A stretch of DNA of 64,000 bases from Sideroxyarcus sp. (GCA_030652215.1 JAUSBC010000017.1:40990-104989), one strand, 5' to 3'. Counted from the stretch's first letter, positions 10,029 to 20,400 are shown. Translations and numbers: made by a program. The notes: generated by a model from the letters alone, not told the origin.

Positions 10029-10745
10029 ATGTCTATTTTATCCCATCACTCGTTTGACATCGGCGCAAAATTTGCACGACTATTGCCCGCCCAACCCTGC
10101 CTGCTGTGCGGCGCGGCCAGCCACGACGGCTTGTGCTGTGCCAACTGCGACGCGGAATTGCCGCGTATAGGCGCAGGTCATTGTCCGGTTTGCGGGCTGC
10201 CGACCCCGGACGGCAACGTGTGCGGACAGTGCCTGAAGCATGCGCCGCCGTTCGACCATACCGTCGCCGCCTTCAGCTACGGTTTTCCGGTGGACAAGTT
10301 GATTCAGGCACTCAAGTTTAACGACCGACTGATCCTGGTTGATTTTCTTGCGCAGGCCCTGGCACTGCGCATTGAGACCCGTCCAGACTGCATCGTGGCC
10401 ATGCCGCTGCATCCCGCCCGTCTGCGCGAACGCGGTTTCAACCAATCCCTGCTACTGGCGCGCAGGATTTCGCGCAAGCTGCGCCTTCCCCTGCTTGCCG
10501 ACGCCTGCGAACGCGTGCGCAACACGCCGCCGCAATCCGCTTTGCCGTGGAAAGAGCGCGACAAGAACATGCGCCAGGCCTTCACCTGCAAACCCGGCTC
10601 CGCCGTGCGCGGCAAACATGTCGCCATCGTGGATGACGTGATGACGACGGGCGCTTCGATAGGCGAACTGGCGCGGGCACTGAAAAAGGCCGGCGCGAGC
10701 GAAGTCAGTGCGTGGGTGGTTGCGCGGACGTTGCCGCACAGTTGA
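10029..10745 (+). CDS. comF: ComF-family phosphoribosyltransferase-like protein
   Basis: A 238-residue protein of the ComF/GntX family, linked to DNA uptake in naturally competent bacteria; its reaction is not settled. The N-terminal part has paired cysteines (CLLCG, CCANC, CPVCG, CGQC) that form a zinc-ribbon-like module. The C-terminal part is a type I phosphoribosyltransferase fold with the PRPP loop [13 protein letters not shown] at about residues 199-211. The ATG at 10029 is preceded by GGAAC. It is divergent from bioB and convergent with the pilus cluster. A type IV pilus system nearby would fit competence, but the pair need not be functionally linked. Confidence 0.88.
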   Translation: MSILSHHSFDIGAKFARLLPAQPCLLCGAASHDGLCCANCDAELPRIGAGHCPVCGLPTPDGNVCGQCLKHAPPFDHTVAAFSYGFPVDKLIQALKFNDRLILVDFLAQALALRIETRPDCIVAMPLHPARLRERGFNQSLLLARRISRKLRLPLLADACERVRNTPPQSALPWKERDKNMRQAFTCKPGSAVRGKHVAIVDDVMTTGASIGELARALKKAGASEVSAWVVARTLPHS

Positions 10746-10749
10746 TTAG

Positions 10750-10863
10750 AGCTCTTTGAGGAGTAGGGTGGGCACGTTTTTGTGCCCACGCGGCGCAGAA
10801 CCTGAAACAGCGTGGGCACGAAATCGTGCCCCCCCCCTACACCAAGATTCAAAGCTCTTTGAG
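10750..10863. repeat. REPIN-like double hairpin flanked by an 11-base direct repeat
   Basis: Between comF and mshN. Outer inverted ends are GTAGGGTGGGCACG (from 10763) and its near complement ending at 10840. Two inner hairpins face each other: GGGCACG-TTTT-TGTGCCC near 10769-10786 and GGGCACG-AAAT-CGTGCCC near 10814-10831. The element is bracketed by identical 11-mers AGCTCTTTGAG at 10750-10760 and 10853-10863, the second being the 3' end of mshN. It may act as a bidirectional stop for the convergent genes. Confidence 0.65.
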
Positions 10864-11931
10864 CTTCTGCTGCACGAATGCCTGCAACTGCGGGTTCAGG
10901 GTATTCGTTGCCAGTGCGCGCTGAAATGCCTCGCGCGCGTCTTCCTTGCGTTCCAGCGCCTGCAGCGAGATGCCCATGCCCATCAGCCACACGCCGTTGT
11001 TGGGCGCCAGTTTCAGCGCAATCTGATAGTGCGCCACGGCTTCCTCGTAACGATTCTGGCGGTGCAACAGGTAGGCCATGAACGACTGGAAGTCGGCCTG
11101 ACCTTCGGCATATTGCGAGACCTTTTGCAGGGTTTCCAATGCCAGCGGCGCTGCATCGCGCTCGACCTGAAGGCGCGCCAGTTGCATGGCAAACGAGGTG
11201 TCGCGCGCATCGCGCTTCAATCCTCGCTGCAGCACTTCTTCGGCTTCGGCATTGCGCTTCAGGTTTACCAGCAGAGCCACCCATGCCCGGCGCGCGGGTT
11301 TGTACGTCGAGTCGATGAGCAACGCACCTTTGTAACCTGTCAGCGCATCTTCGGTTCTGCCTTCCTGGACTGCAAGATTGGCGATGCGGAATTCGTTCTC
11401 GGCGCGCTGCAGCGGGCTGATCTTTTTGAGCAGCTCGGGATTTTCCGCAGGATGAACGTCAACTGTTTCTGCAGGGGCAGGTTTCGCGCGCTCCGGCTTG
11501 CGCGGCGCAGGTTTCTTCGCCTCTGCTGGAGCTGCTTCGGGTTCATCCTCGCTGCTGATTTGAAGCAGGGGTTTGCCGCGCAGGCTGTCGACCGGCTGCG
11601 AGGCGGCAAGCGACGAGACGACCTGCACCCCGCTTTCGCCCGGCATGGATACCGCCCACACGGGTGCGGAAGCGGGCTCGGATGCCGGTGCGGGAACGGC
11701 CAGTGCTACAACCGGAGGCGCGACGACCAGCTTCGCGGGCGCGATGGCCTGCGTGCGCGACAGATACCATTTGCCGCCCGCCAGCACTACCAGCAGCCCG
11801 ATCCCCAGCGTCAAATAAAGCGCGTGATGCGACTGCCGGCGCGGCGGAACGGGACGTATGGTGGTTTCGCCCAGGGGCGTGTTCACCCCCCGGTTTTCGA
11901 GTTCGTTCAATACCTGATTGATGATGCTCAT
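10849..11931 (-). CDS. mshN: MSHA biogenesis protein MshN (TPR protein)
   Basis: A 360-residue pilus assembly protein. The N-terminus MSIINQVLNELENRGVN is the hallmark of MshN. One membrane segment lies at about residues 37-57 (LYLTLGIGLLVVLAG). A proline/alanine-rich linker with PAPRKPERAKPAP follows, then TPR-like repeats from about residue 175 to the end (for example YKGALLIDSTYKPARRAW). The frame is open much further upstream, but the ATG at 11931 overlaps the mshM stop (ATGA) and gives the canonical start. It is the last gene of the mshI-N block. Its exact role in MSHA assembly is not well defined. Confidence 0.9.
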   Translation of the reverse strand: MSIINQVLNELENRGVNTPLGETTIRPVPPRRQSHHALYLTLGIGLLVVLAGGKWYLSRTQAIAPAKLVVAPPVVALAVPAPASEPASAPVWAVSMPGESGVQVVSSLAASQPVDSLRGKPLLQISSEDEPEAAPAEAKKPAPRKPERAKPAPAETVDVHPAENPELLKKISPLQRAENEFRIANLAVQEGRTEDALTGYKGALLIDSTYKPARRAWVALLVNLKRNAEAEEVLQRGLKRDARDTSFAMQLARLQVERDAAPLALETLQKVSQYAEGQADFQSFMAYLLHRQNRYEEAVAHYQIALKLAPNNGVWLMGMGISLQALERKEDAREAFQRALATNTLNPQLQAFVQQKLKEL

Positions 11932-12884
11932 TGCAGCGACAGGGCGAGCAGCGTCAGTGCGCCGATCACGGCCGCAGATCCGACACCCCAGATCCAGGGC
12001 ATCCAGTCCTTGTAGGATTCCGGCGTATCGGCTGCGGCTTTGCGCACATGTCGCGCCCGCACCTGTTGCCGGCCTTCGGCGAAGCTCAGCATCAGCGCCT
12101 TGTGCGCGATGATGTTGGCCAGCCGGGGCGTGCCGCGCGTGACCCGGTGCAGCAAACTGACTGCTCCGGAATTGAACAGGGTCTCGCCCTTGAATCCGGC
12201 CACGGCCAGCCGGTGCCGCAGGTAGCGGTCCATTTCGTCGCGGTGCAAGCCGTTCAGCTTGTACTGAAAGCTGATGCGCTGACGCAGCTGGCGCACCGAA
12301 TTGTGTTTGAGGCGCTCGTCCAGTTCCGGCTGCCCGAACAGCACCACCTGCATCAGTTTGCGCTTTTCCGTTTCCAGATTGGTCAGCAGGCGCAGCACCT
12401 CCAGGCTTTCCAGCGGCATTGCCTGCGCTTCGTCCAGGCACACCAGCACGCGTTTGCCGTCGCGCGCAAAATTGAGCAGGGTGCGCGTCAGTTCTTTCAG
12501 CAGTTGATGCTGGTCAAAGGAGTTGTCGATCTCGATGCGGAACTCGTCCGCCAGCGCCAGCAGCAGGCTGCGCGGTTCGAGATAGGGGTTGGGAATGTAG
12601 GCGGTGATGAACTTTGCCGCATGGCGCCCGCTGGTGCCGCCGTCCTGCGTGCCGATATCGGTGGTGGTGGCGCGGTCGCTGTTGAGCGTGGCGATAAATT
12701 TGCGGCACAGCAGGGTTTTGCCGTTGCCCACCTCGCCCACAATCTTGATAAAGCCCTCGCCGGTGCGTGCCGCCACCAGCAGGGTATTCAGCCCTTCCTG
12801 GTAGTTGGTGCAGGCAAAGAAAAAGCTGGTATCGGGGGTAAGCGAGAACGGCAACTCGCGCAGACCGAAATGCGCCAGATACAT
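11928..12884 (-). CDS. mshM: MSHA biogenesis ATPase MshM (ExeA-like)
   Basis: A 318-residue AAA ATPase of the ExeA/GspA type. The start MYLAHFGLRELPFSLTPDTS is typical of the family. Walker A GEVGNGKT lies at about residues 51-58 and Walker B VLVCLDEAQ at about 148. A C-terminal hydrophobic segment (IWGVGSAAVIGALTLLALSL) could anchor it in the inner membrane. ExeA relatives help a secretin pass the peptidoglycan layer, so a role with MshL is likely. It starts five bases after mshL and overlaps mshN by four. Confidence 0.9.
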   Translation of the reverse strand: MYLAHFGLRELPFSLTPDTSFFFACTNYQEGLNTLLVAARTGEGFIKIVGEVGNGKTLLCRKFIATLNSDRATTTDIGTQDGGTSGRHAAKFITAYIPNPYLEPRSLLLALADEFRIEIDNSFDQHQLLKELTRTLLNFARDGKRVLVCLDEAQAMPLESLEVLRLLTNLETEKRKLMQVVLFGQPELDERLKHNSVRQLRQRISFQYKLNGLHRDEMDRYLRHRLAVAGFKGETLFNSGAVSLLHRVTRGTPRLANIIAHKALMLSFAEGRQQVRARHVRKAAADTPESYKDWMPWIWGVGSAAVIGALTLLALSLQ

Positions 12885-12889
12885 GATGC

Positions 12890-14590
12890 TTATTTGGACA
12901 TGCTGTTCATGCGATCACGGCTCTGTCCGATGGCGTCAGACCAGTCCTTGTCGCTGTCAACCACGGTCGGCTTGAGCAGGATGATCAGTTCGCGTTTTTC
13001 GGTGCGCTTGCTGGTTTGGCCGAAAATCGACTTGGGCAGCATCGGCAGGCCGGACTCGTCGTTCACTTCGGCCTGGCGCATCAAGCCGCCTATTGCCACG
13101 ATCTGTCCGTCACGCGCACGCACGATACTGTCCGTTTCCGAAACCGAACTTGATGCCAGGGGCAGATTGAAGATATTCGAAATTCCGCCCGAGGAAGTGC
13201 CCAAATCCACCGTCTTGTTCACGGTCGTAACCGTGCTCACCGAGGGATGCACATGCAGGATGATCTCATTGTTCTCATCGATGCGCGGGGTCACATCCAG
13301 CATGATGCCGGAGAAGAACGGTTGCACCTTCACCGTCGGCGAGGTTCCCGCCACCGTCGCGGTAGCTTGCGTGCCGCCCGAGACTTCGGTCACGAAGAAC
13401 TCGTCCGTCCCCACCTTCAGCACCGCCTTCTGGTTGTTCAAGGTCGCAATGCGCGGACTCGACAGCACATGCACATTGCCTTGGGACTCCAGGAAATTCA
13501 ACAAGGCCGCAAAATTGCTGGTCTGGAACGCCAGTCCGAATAATGTGCCCGCAATGGCTCCGGTCGGCAAGGCATTCGCGGCCGTAGTTTGTAGCGAGGC
13601 GCCCGGTATCGAGGAAAGAAGCGAATTCGACAACAAGGACGCCGTAGAGCCGCCCGGCGACAGCGAACTACCCGTACTGCCCATCCCTGCCGTCACGTGG
13701 CTGTTCGGGCGATTCCCGAACACTGCCCAATTCACGCCGGACTGGAACGCGTCATTCAATTGCACTTCCACGATCTTGGCCTCAAGTATCACCTGGCGCT
13801 CGATGGAAAGCTGCGAGGCCTTGAGGTAAGCCGTCACATTCTTTAACTCGTCCGGCATGGCGCGAATCACGATCACGCCCGACATCGGACTGATGACCAC
13901 ATTGCGGCCGGCCTCGTCGCCGACGATCATTTTCAGCGCCTTGCTCAACTCGTCCCAGAAATCGGTATTGCTGGTCATGGTCACTTTGCTGCTATCACGG
14001 CTGCCGGTGGCATCGGTCGCGGCAGCGGCTCCCGTTCCGGATGAACCGATCGCGGTGTCTCCCACCGAGCCCGAGGCAACGCGCAACGAAGACTTGCCCT
14101 CGCGCTGACCGGTGAGATAGCTCACCTGGAAAATGCGTGTCTGCAATGTCAGCGGCTGGATGTAAATGCGCGAACCGTCCACTTTGTAGTCGTAGCCATA
14201 CATCTCGCGAATGGCTTCCAACGCGTCGAACACCGTTACGTCCTTCAATGTGAGCGAAATAAAACCGCTCACATCCGGATGCACCAGCACGCTGTAGCGG
14301 GTGCCGGAAACAACGGCCATGAATACATGTTTGGCGGGCGTGTTATTGACCGCCAGGTCGAATTTGGCTTCCATCGGTTTGTTGTCGGCCTGGAATGGCG
14401 ACACCGACAGCGGCGGCAGGAGCGCCTGATCGACCGCCTCCGGTTTGGCCGACTCCGGTTTGGCCGCCTCGGGACTTGCGGCAGCGGCATCCATTTCCTG
14501 CTTGAGCAGGTTCGCCGTTTGGTTCTTGCCGCCGCCCGTTGCGCAGGCCGACAGGAACAGCAACGACAACAAAACTAACGCGTGTTTCAT
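12890..14590 (-). CDS. mshL: MSHA secretin MshL
   Basis: A 566-residue outer-membrane secretin through which the pilus leaves the cell. The N-terminus carries a lipoprotein signal (LLSLLFLSACATGG). N-domains follow (DVSGFISLTLKDVTVFDALEAIR and the region to about residue 290). The C-terminal half is the secretin barrel with typical motifs VLSSPRIATLNNQKAVLKVG and PRIDENNEIILHVHPSVS. A low-complexity Ser/Gly/Thr-rich segment lies at about residues 300-350. The start overlaps the mshK stop by four bases. Confidence 0.93.
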   Translation of the reverse strand: MKHALVLLSLLFLSACATGGGKNQTANLLKQEMDAAAASPEAAKPESAKPEAVDQALLPPLSVSPFQADNKPMEAKFDLAVNNTPAKHVFMAVVSGTRYSVLVHPDVSGFISLTLKDVTVFDALEAIREMYGYDYKVDGSRIYIQPLTLQTRIFQVSYLTGQREGKSSLRVASGSVGDTAIGSSGTGAAAATDATGSRDSSKVTMTSNTDFWDELSKALKMIVGDEAGRNVVISPMSGVIVIRAMPDELKNVTAYLKASQLSIERQVILEAKIVEVQLNDAFQSGVNWAVFGNRPNSHVTAGMGSTGSSLSPGGSTASLLSNSLLSSIPGASLQTTAANALPTGAIAGTLFGLAFQTSNFAALLNFLESQGNVHVLSSPRIATLNNQKAVLKVGTDEFFVTEVSGGTQATATVAGTSPTVKVQPFFSGIMLDVTPRIDENNEIILHVHPSVSTVTTVNKTVDLGTSSGGISNIFNLPLASSSVSETDSIVRARDGQIVAIGGLMRQAEVNDESGLPMLPKSIFGQTSKRTEKRELIILLKPTVVDSDKDWSDAIGQSRDRMNSMSK

Positions 14591-15021
14591 TTAATTCCTC
14601 CCACATCTTGCCCCGGCAGATCTGTCTGCCCGGAAGCTTTCTCTTGTATATCACCCGCACCCGGCACCGCACGGTTTTTCGTAATGCTCACCTTGGGAAA
14701 AAGCTCAACCACGCGCCGTCCCTGTGCGTTCTGCAGCACCACACTGCTCTCGCGCACTTCGACCAGTCTGGAGTCCCCGTACTTGCCGCCTTCGAGCACC
14801 GTGACGCCGTTGATGATGGCGGCGCGGTATCGCGGCGAAATGATGACGGACTGCAATCCGCGCTGCGCCGTCTCTTCCGGAACGACATCCGACTCGCTAC
14901 CCGCACCGCTGCTGTTCAAGTCGATGGAAGGGCGCGTCGGGTCCGGCAAAACCTCCGCCCCCGCGAACTGCGGCAGGCACAGCAAGCACGCTGCGAGCAG
15001 CACTCTCAAACCTGTAGCCAT
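14587..15021 (-). CDS. mshK: MSHA biogenesis protein MshK (PilP-like)
   Basis: A 144-residue small periplasmic protein. It has a cleavable-looking signal (LRVLLAACLLCLPQFAGAEV), then DPTRP, a sequence common at the start of PilP/GspC-type domains. It lies between mshJ and mshL, the canonical place of MshK, and overlaps both. By analogy with PilP it should connect the inner-membrane complex (MshI/J types) to the secretin. Sequence alone is weak for so small a protein; position is the main support. Confidence 0.8.
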   Translation of the reverse strand: MATGLRVLLAACLLCLPQFAGAEVLPDPTRPSIDLNSSGAGSESDVVPEETAQRGLQSVIISPRYRAAIINGVTVLEGGKYGDSRLVEVRESSVVLQNAQGRRVVELFPKVSITKNRAVPGAGDIQEKASGQTDLPGQDVGGIK

Positions 15022-15683
15022 GTCTTGTCCAAACTCAGGGTGTAAAGCGTCAGGCTCAACTCAACGGTGGGATGCTGCACCACGTCCATTTTCGCCACGC
15101 CCCAGAACATCTGCGTGGGCATCTTTTCCAGCGCCGCCAGGTATTGCGTCAACTCGGCATAGCTGCCGCGCACCGTGATCTTCACGCCGTGCTTGTATAT
15201 CTGGCTTTCCGGGCCGGTCAACTGAACCGCCTCCGCATCGACGGACGGCTCGATCAGTAGGCTCACCGGCAGGGTTTCGAGCGCGACCAACCGCAGGCCG
15301 GCGTTCTTGTTCAGCACCTGTTCCAATAGCTGCGCCATCTTTTCCGGCGGCACCAGCTTGTCGCGGCGCCCCTTCAGGTAGTTATCTCCTTCGGCAATCT
15401 GCTGGCGCAGCGCGCGTATGCGATCACGCTGGGGCGAATTCGCATCGGCCTGCTGCGCCTGCAGCAGTGCAGCGAGCTGCGACTGAACTTCCTTCATCTT
15501 TTCCTGCTGCTGGACGACCTGCGCGGACAGGGCCTTCTGCCGGACCAGCAACGGTTCGAGAAACGCATAGTTGATCAGTGACACCACCAGGAACGCGGCG
15601 GCGGCAAACACCAGCACGCGCTCGCGCAAGGAGAACCCGTCCACTTTGGCGACGATCTTGTCGATCTGCTCCTTAATCTTCAT
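15006..15683 (-). CDS. mshJ: MSHA biogenesis protein MshJ (PilO/GspM-like)
   Basis: A 225-residue bitopic inner-membrane protein. A short cytoplasmic part is followed by one membrane helix (about residues 25-45), then a coiled coil rich in Gln and Lys (VVQQQEKMKEVQSQLAALLQAQ), then a ferredoxin-like periplasmic domain ending SLTLYTLSLDKTWLQV. This layout is that of PilO/GspM. It overlaps the PilN-like gene upstream by four bases and mshK downstream by 16. Confidence 0.85.
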   Translation of the reverse strand: MKIKEQIDKIVAKVDGFSLRERVLVFAAAAFLVVSLINYAFLEPLLVRQKALSAQVVQQQEKMKEVQSQLAALLQAQQADANSPQRDRIRALRQQIAEGDNYLKGRRDKLVPPEKMAQLLEQVLNKNAGLRLVALETLPVSLLIEPSVDAEAVQLTGPESQIYKHGVKITVRGSYAELTQYLAALEKMPTQMFWGVAKMDVVQHPTVELSLTLYTLSLDKTWLQV

Positions 15684-16309
15684 TTCTTCGCCTCATCGGG
15701 TATCGCGGTCGAGCGCAGACTGAATTCGACATAGCGCGGAACCAGGCGCTCGCCGTCTTTCTTGGGCTGCTGCATCTGCAACGTGGAGAATGTCTTGCCG
15801 TGCATAACCCTTTCCCGCCCCAAGCGCTGTATGAACGACGGCACCAGCCGCGGATTCACCACTGCACCGCTCAAACTCATCTGCGCGCCGTCCCCGGTGA
15901 TGTCGAACGCGGTCAGCCACAGGCCGCTGACCGACTGCCGCGCAAATGCGCGCATATACTCCGAATAACCCTCGGTGTTGCCGAGCGCACCGCTCTTGAG
16001 CAGATTCAGCACCGTGTCCTGTGCGGCCGCCTGCGCTTCCACCTGTTTCAGTTCGTCTTCCAGCTTCTGTCCGGTTTGCTGCAGCGAATATTCTCTGGTG
16101 AAGTTGGCCAGCCGCGTTTGCTCGGACACATAGCGCTTGCCCATTTCGTCCGCCTGTTTCGACAACTGCGCGACCTGGTACGCCGCGTAGCCGTAAAACA
16201 CCGCCGACCCGAGCACAATCAAACCCAACGCCTGCAACATCGCGGTCACAGAAAAATACTTCTTCTGCTTCAGGAATACCGGATTGAAAAGATTGATCTG
16301 CTGGCTCAT
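15680..16309 (-). CDS. PilN-like MSHA assembly protein (MshI C-terminal type)
   Basis: A 209-residue protein beginning MSQQINLFNP, the cytoplasmic tail by which PilN-type proteins bind PilM. One membrane helix (about residues 22-44) is followed by a coiled coil (YSLQQTGQKLEDELKQVEAQ) and a small periplasmic domain. It overlaps the PilM-like gene upstream and mshJ downstream, each by four bases. In some species both functions sit in one MshI protein; here they are two coupled genes. The symbol mshI2 would also be reasonable. Confidence 0.82.
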   Translation of the reverse strand: MSQQINLFNPVFLKQKKYFSVTAMLQALGLIVLGSAVFYGYAAYQVAQLSKQADEMGKRYVSEQTRLANFTREYSLQQTGQKLEDELKQVEAQAAAQDTVLNLLKSGALGNTEGYSEYMRAFARQSVSGLWLTAFDITGDGAQMSLSGAVVNPRLVPSFIQRLGRERVMHGKTFSTLQMQQPKKDGERLVPRYVEFSLRSTAIPDEAKK

Positions 16310-17262
16310 AGCGCCTTCTTCTCATGACGCAAAGCCGCGCCCAGCACGGGCAGGGCGTAACTGACAAATTCGCTGTCCGTCAATTCCGGCACGGCGAAAA
16401 TATCCATGCCCTGCGCCAAATCCAGCATTTCCACGGGCAAACCCAGATTGGTCGTGAGCATCTTGTCCAGCCCCAGCGATTCCGGCGCGGACAGCAAAAT
16501 GCGATTCACCGGAATGTGATGGAACTGGCGGTCGAAGTAATCCAGCGAGCGCTGCACTTCCAGCTCCACACGGTCCAGGTACTGTTGGCGCAGATTTTCG
16601 TCCGCGTCCTGCAACTGTCCCAGCGTGATTTCCAGGCGGCGCGCCAGAAACAGCTCGCCGTCACAAGTAATGGTGAGCAAGCCGCCCTCGTCGCCGAAGG
16701 CCAGCATCGCCAGACCGCGCCCTTCCATCTCGAACAGGGCCGCGACGTTACGCTGCGCCATTTCCGGGATGTCAATCACGCTCAACTCGATTTTGGCTTT
16801 CTCGAACAATTCGATACGCCTGCGTATCGTCTCGTTGGAAGCGGCAACGGCATAAAGCGATTGCGGACGGTCGCCGCCGTATTTATTGACAGGTATCTGC
16901 AGCACGTCGATGGTGGCATCGTCGATGTGGTAACTCAGCGAATCCTTGATTTTCCAGCGTATCGCGGTCTTCAGCTCATCGACCGGAACATTCGGCGCAT
17001 CCACCATCATCAGTTGATATTCGTTGGCGGACAGCAGCGTGGTAAATCTGGCGTCTTCGAGTTGCGCATCCTTGCGCACCTTTTCCAGCGTGGAGGCTGT
17101 CACCTCGGGGAGCGGGTAAAAAACGCACTTCGAAATTTGCGGGCGAGTACCCACATATTTTGCCTGCGCAATATGCACGCCCCGCTTGCTGATAACGACG
17201 GCAATCCACCCGCTGGCACGGCTACTTTTCTTGAAAACTTTGAAGAATTGGGGCATTTCCAT
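16306..17262 (-). CDS. mshI: MshI (PilM-like actin-fold assembly protein)
   Basis: A 318-residue cytoplasmic protein of the PilM/GspL-N actin-like fold. Features seen: VAVVISKRGVHIAQAK near the start, DELKTAIRWKIKDSLSYH in the middle, and the C-terminal ALPVLGAALRHEK. It should recruit the PilN-like protein and the MshE motor. It is the first gene of the mshI-N block and follows the stop of mshQ after 160 bases. A good sigma-70 promoter lies so close (17273-17301) that the mRNA would have almost no leader. The start could be ATG 17262 or ATG 17256. Confidence 0.85.
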   Translation of the reverse strand: MEMPQFFKVFKKSSRASGWIAVVISKRGVHIAQAKYVGTRPQISKCVFYPLPEVTASTLEKVRKDAQLEDARFTTLLSANEYQLMMVDAPNVPVDELKTAIRWKIKDSLSYHIDDATIDVLQIPVNKYGGDRPQSLYAVAASNETIRRRIELFEKAKIELSVIDIPEMAQRNVAALFEMEGRGLAMLAFGDEGGLLTITCDGELFLARRLEITLGQLQDADENLRQQYLDRVELEVQRSLDYFDRQFHHIPVNRILLSAPESLGLDKMLTTNLGLPVEMLDLAQGMDIFAVPELTDSEFVSYALPVLGAALRHEKKAL

Positions 17263-17272
17263 AATTAGCGTG

Positions 17273-17301
17273 AACTTAAGTTACTAACCCATTGCTGTCA
17301 A
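17273..17301 (-). promoter_or_regulatory. Sigma-70-like promoter of mshI-N
   Basis: On the minus strand a perfect TTGACA (-35) at 17301-17296, a 17-base spacer and TAAGTT (-10) at 17278-17273. Transcription would begin near 17266, only about four bases before the mshI ATG at 17262, giving an almost leaderless message. It separates the mshI-N genes from the mshE-Q genes upstream. Confidence 0.6.
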
Positions 17302-17422
17302 GGGATTTTTTGCCGCGCTTCGACCATCGCCGGACAGGAAATGACTATTTCCGGACAAACAGCGCCAATTCCGACAATTGCCGCCACTTCGGGCAGAACT
17401 CCCACTTGTCAGCAAACGGACA

Positions 17423-20400
17423 TCAATAAGCCTCGCGCATATAGATAAACTGGTTCGCCCCCTTGTAAACGCCGAAGGTCACGAGCCCGGCAACGCCCGG
17501 ATTCACAGCCTCCCCATTGCTGCCCGTCAGCAAATAGCTCGGCGCGTCCGCGCCGCCCAGAAGAATATCGGCACTGCCGGCAATCCCCGGCCTGTTCACG
17601 GTAAACGATCTCAGCCCGGCCGCGACCGCAACCGACCCGATATTTGTCACGACGACATTGCCGACCAGCAACGGCCCCTTTCTGATGGTTACCAGCATGG
17701 TTGCAGGATTGAACGAGGTCACATTATCGGTGGAACTGGTCAGCCAACTCGTTCCATCCCAGTACTGCACCGTTGCAGTCAACGGTAGCGGCAATTGCTC
17801 CGAACCATAAGCACTAGAGACTTTCATGCGACCGACCCGCACCTGCACCCCGCCTTCGACCGAAGTCGCCGGGGCACTCGCCCGTCGCGAGGTCACGCCG
17901 TCGCCGCCTGCTGACTCAGTCGCACGCAGGTAAATATCGGTCGGTGCTGTCGCCACCGTATCCAAGGTGTAGAGCGGCCGGTCAATTGCGGTAGTTGCTA
18001 CACCCGCCCCGAAAGTTGCGGCGGTGATGGCGGTATTGGCCAGTGCACCGTTCGGATTCTGGTCTGCTACGCTGCCCGGCGCATCCCATGCACCCAGCGT
18101 CACGGCATGAGCATAATTGCTGTAGTAATTCAGCGTCGTGCCGCCCGCCAGGTTCCTGGCCATGACTTGGGTGGTGAAATTCTGGCCGGAATAAACGAAA
18201 CCGGTCGATGCCGCTGGCGGGCAGATCGAACCGCTTGGGCATGGGCATATCTGTCCTGCCGGGCAGAGCATGGGCACACCGGCCACGGTGCCGATTGCGG
18301 TATCGAAATGATCTGGGATGAAGCGCCCAAAGGCAAAGCCTGTCTTGTTGCCGACATAACATCCATAGCGACCATTGATGAGCACATCGGAAAGGTTGTT
18401 GGGCACAGTGCCGTTGGTGGTGTTCGCCGACAGCAGGCAGTCGCAGGTGTCGGTGGTGGCGCAATTCGGCAGTTGATTGATCTGATCTACGCTGGTGAAA
18501 CCCGTGTCGCGGAAAGTGCCGGGATTGGCATAGAAGTAGCCCACTTCGGAATACGTGGCGTTACTGCCCTGCGCAGTGTTTGCCTGTATCGCTGAGTTAT
18601 AGGTCACGGTGTTGACCGTAAAAGGAGTGAGCGCAAGCGCACCCACCGTACCGCCGCTGATCTGGGCCGATACATTGCTCGGCAATTGTGCAGTTAGCGC
18701 GCTGGGCACCAGCGTCAGCACGCCGATGTAGCCGGTGGGTGCCGTCGCTGCGCCAAGATTGAAGGAGGCCCCGGCCCGAATGGTGTTCGCATCGGACGGA
18801 CTTGGCGGAGTCGCCAGCGTGTTAGTGGAATTCAAGACCACCGCAGAAGGTCGCACGGCGAACTTGTCATAGGAACAGGCGTACGTGTACGGCGCTGCCG
18901 ATCCGATCCTGATGCGCACTTGGGCGCTTGGTGCCACGGCAGCGCAGGTCATCGAGACCGTTCTGCGCCCTGCGGCAAGCGTAACGGACTGTGCCGTATT
19001 CAATGCCGTGCTGGTTGAAGAGCAGGCTGCGCTGGATGTATCGACAAGATCGACCGACACCGTGGTGTTCTTGGTGGTATCGACCGTGGTGGCGGGCGTG
19101 CCCACCGCCACGACATCCAGATTGAAAGCCGTTCCGGCCAGCTTGGTGTAGAGATGCGTTTGCGGATTGGCGCCGACTTCGACAGCGTCGAACGAGCAGT
19201 CGGTCGCGCCGACGCTCAGGGTGCACGTTTCCGTCGCACCATTGAAGCAGCGAGTGGCTCCCGCAGGATTGGGCGACACACTGGTCGTGCCCAGTGTCAG
19301 GGTGGGCGCGCTGATAGCGGAGTTATTCAATGTCGCCGTCGCCACACCGCCGTTTATCGTCAAGATGTCACTGGGGGTCCAGCCGTTGGGCGAAAGATGA
19401 ACCGTCACCGTCCCCGGATACAGGCTGGAACAACTCGCGTTCATGCAGGCCTTCACCGTTACAGTCTTGGGAGCGCAAGTGGATGCCGTGCCGTCATGTT
19501 CGATCTGGATATGATCGAAAGTGCTTGCCCCGCACAGCCTGCCCAGATTCATGTCCGCCTGAACTTCGGCTGCGGTCAGCTCATAGTCGTAGATTTTGGC
19601 CTCGTCTATCATGCCGTGGAAATTCCGCGCGGGGAGCAAGCCGCAACCAGAACCGGTAGCGATATCCCCGCCGATATAGAACGGACAGGCATTGGTCGCC
19701 AGGGTACCCGTCCAGTTGTTTGTGTTCACATCCTCCACCCCGTTGATATAGATGCGCTGCCTTCTGTTTCCGGGTGTCGAATCGAAGGTAATGGCGATGT
19801 GCGTCCATTGATTCGTTGGAATTATCGCGGCGGAAGTCAGGGTGGAGGAGTTCCACCACCAGTACAGCCGCCCTTGTTGATTTAGGTGAAACTCGTAATT
19901 GACGTCGTTGGACAGGATCGAATATAGATCGCTGCCTCCAGTGGGATAGGCGGTCGGATAAATCCAGGCTGATGCCGATAGCCGGTTGGTAAACTGGAAA
20001 TACGGACTGCTCGCCGATTCCACTACGGCTCTGCCGTCGAAACTGCCCGCATTGCAGAATCCGCCAACGACCGAAGGATGCTCGGATGCGATGGTCGGGC
20101 TGGGCGCGACCGTATTGGTGGTGGTGGGCGTGGTAGTCGTGCGGCGCCGTCCGTTCAACCCATTGCCGCCGCTGTCGATCACCTCCCCGGTCGCCCCCGT
20201 CCACGATCCTGCGGCCTCGTCCATGCTGTAGCGCGTAATGGCGCTCGGCAGAATCAGGATGTCGGCGCTGGCCGGGGTTGCACCCGGCGAGGTGACGGTA
20301 TTGGTATATGTGCCCTGCGCTGTCGGCTGAACCACCAGCGTTAACTGCGCGCTACCGCCCGAGGGCAGATAGGGAATGGTCCAGGTGAGGGTCTGGCCGA

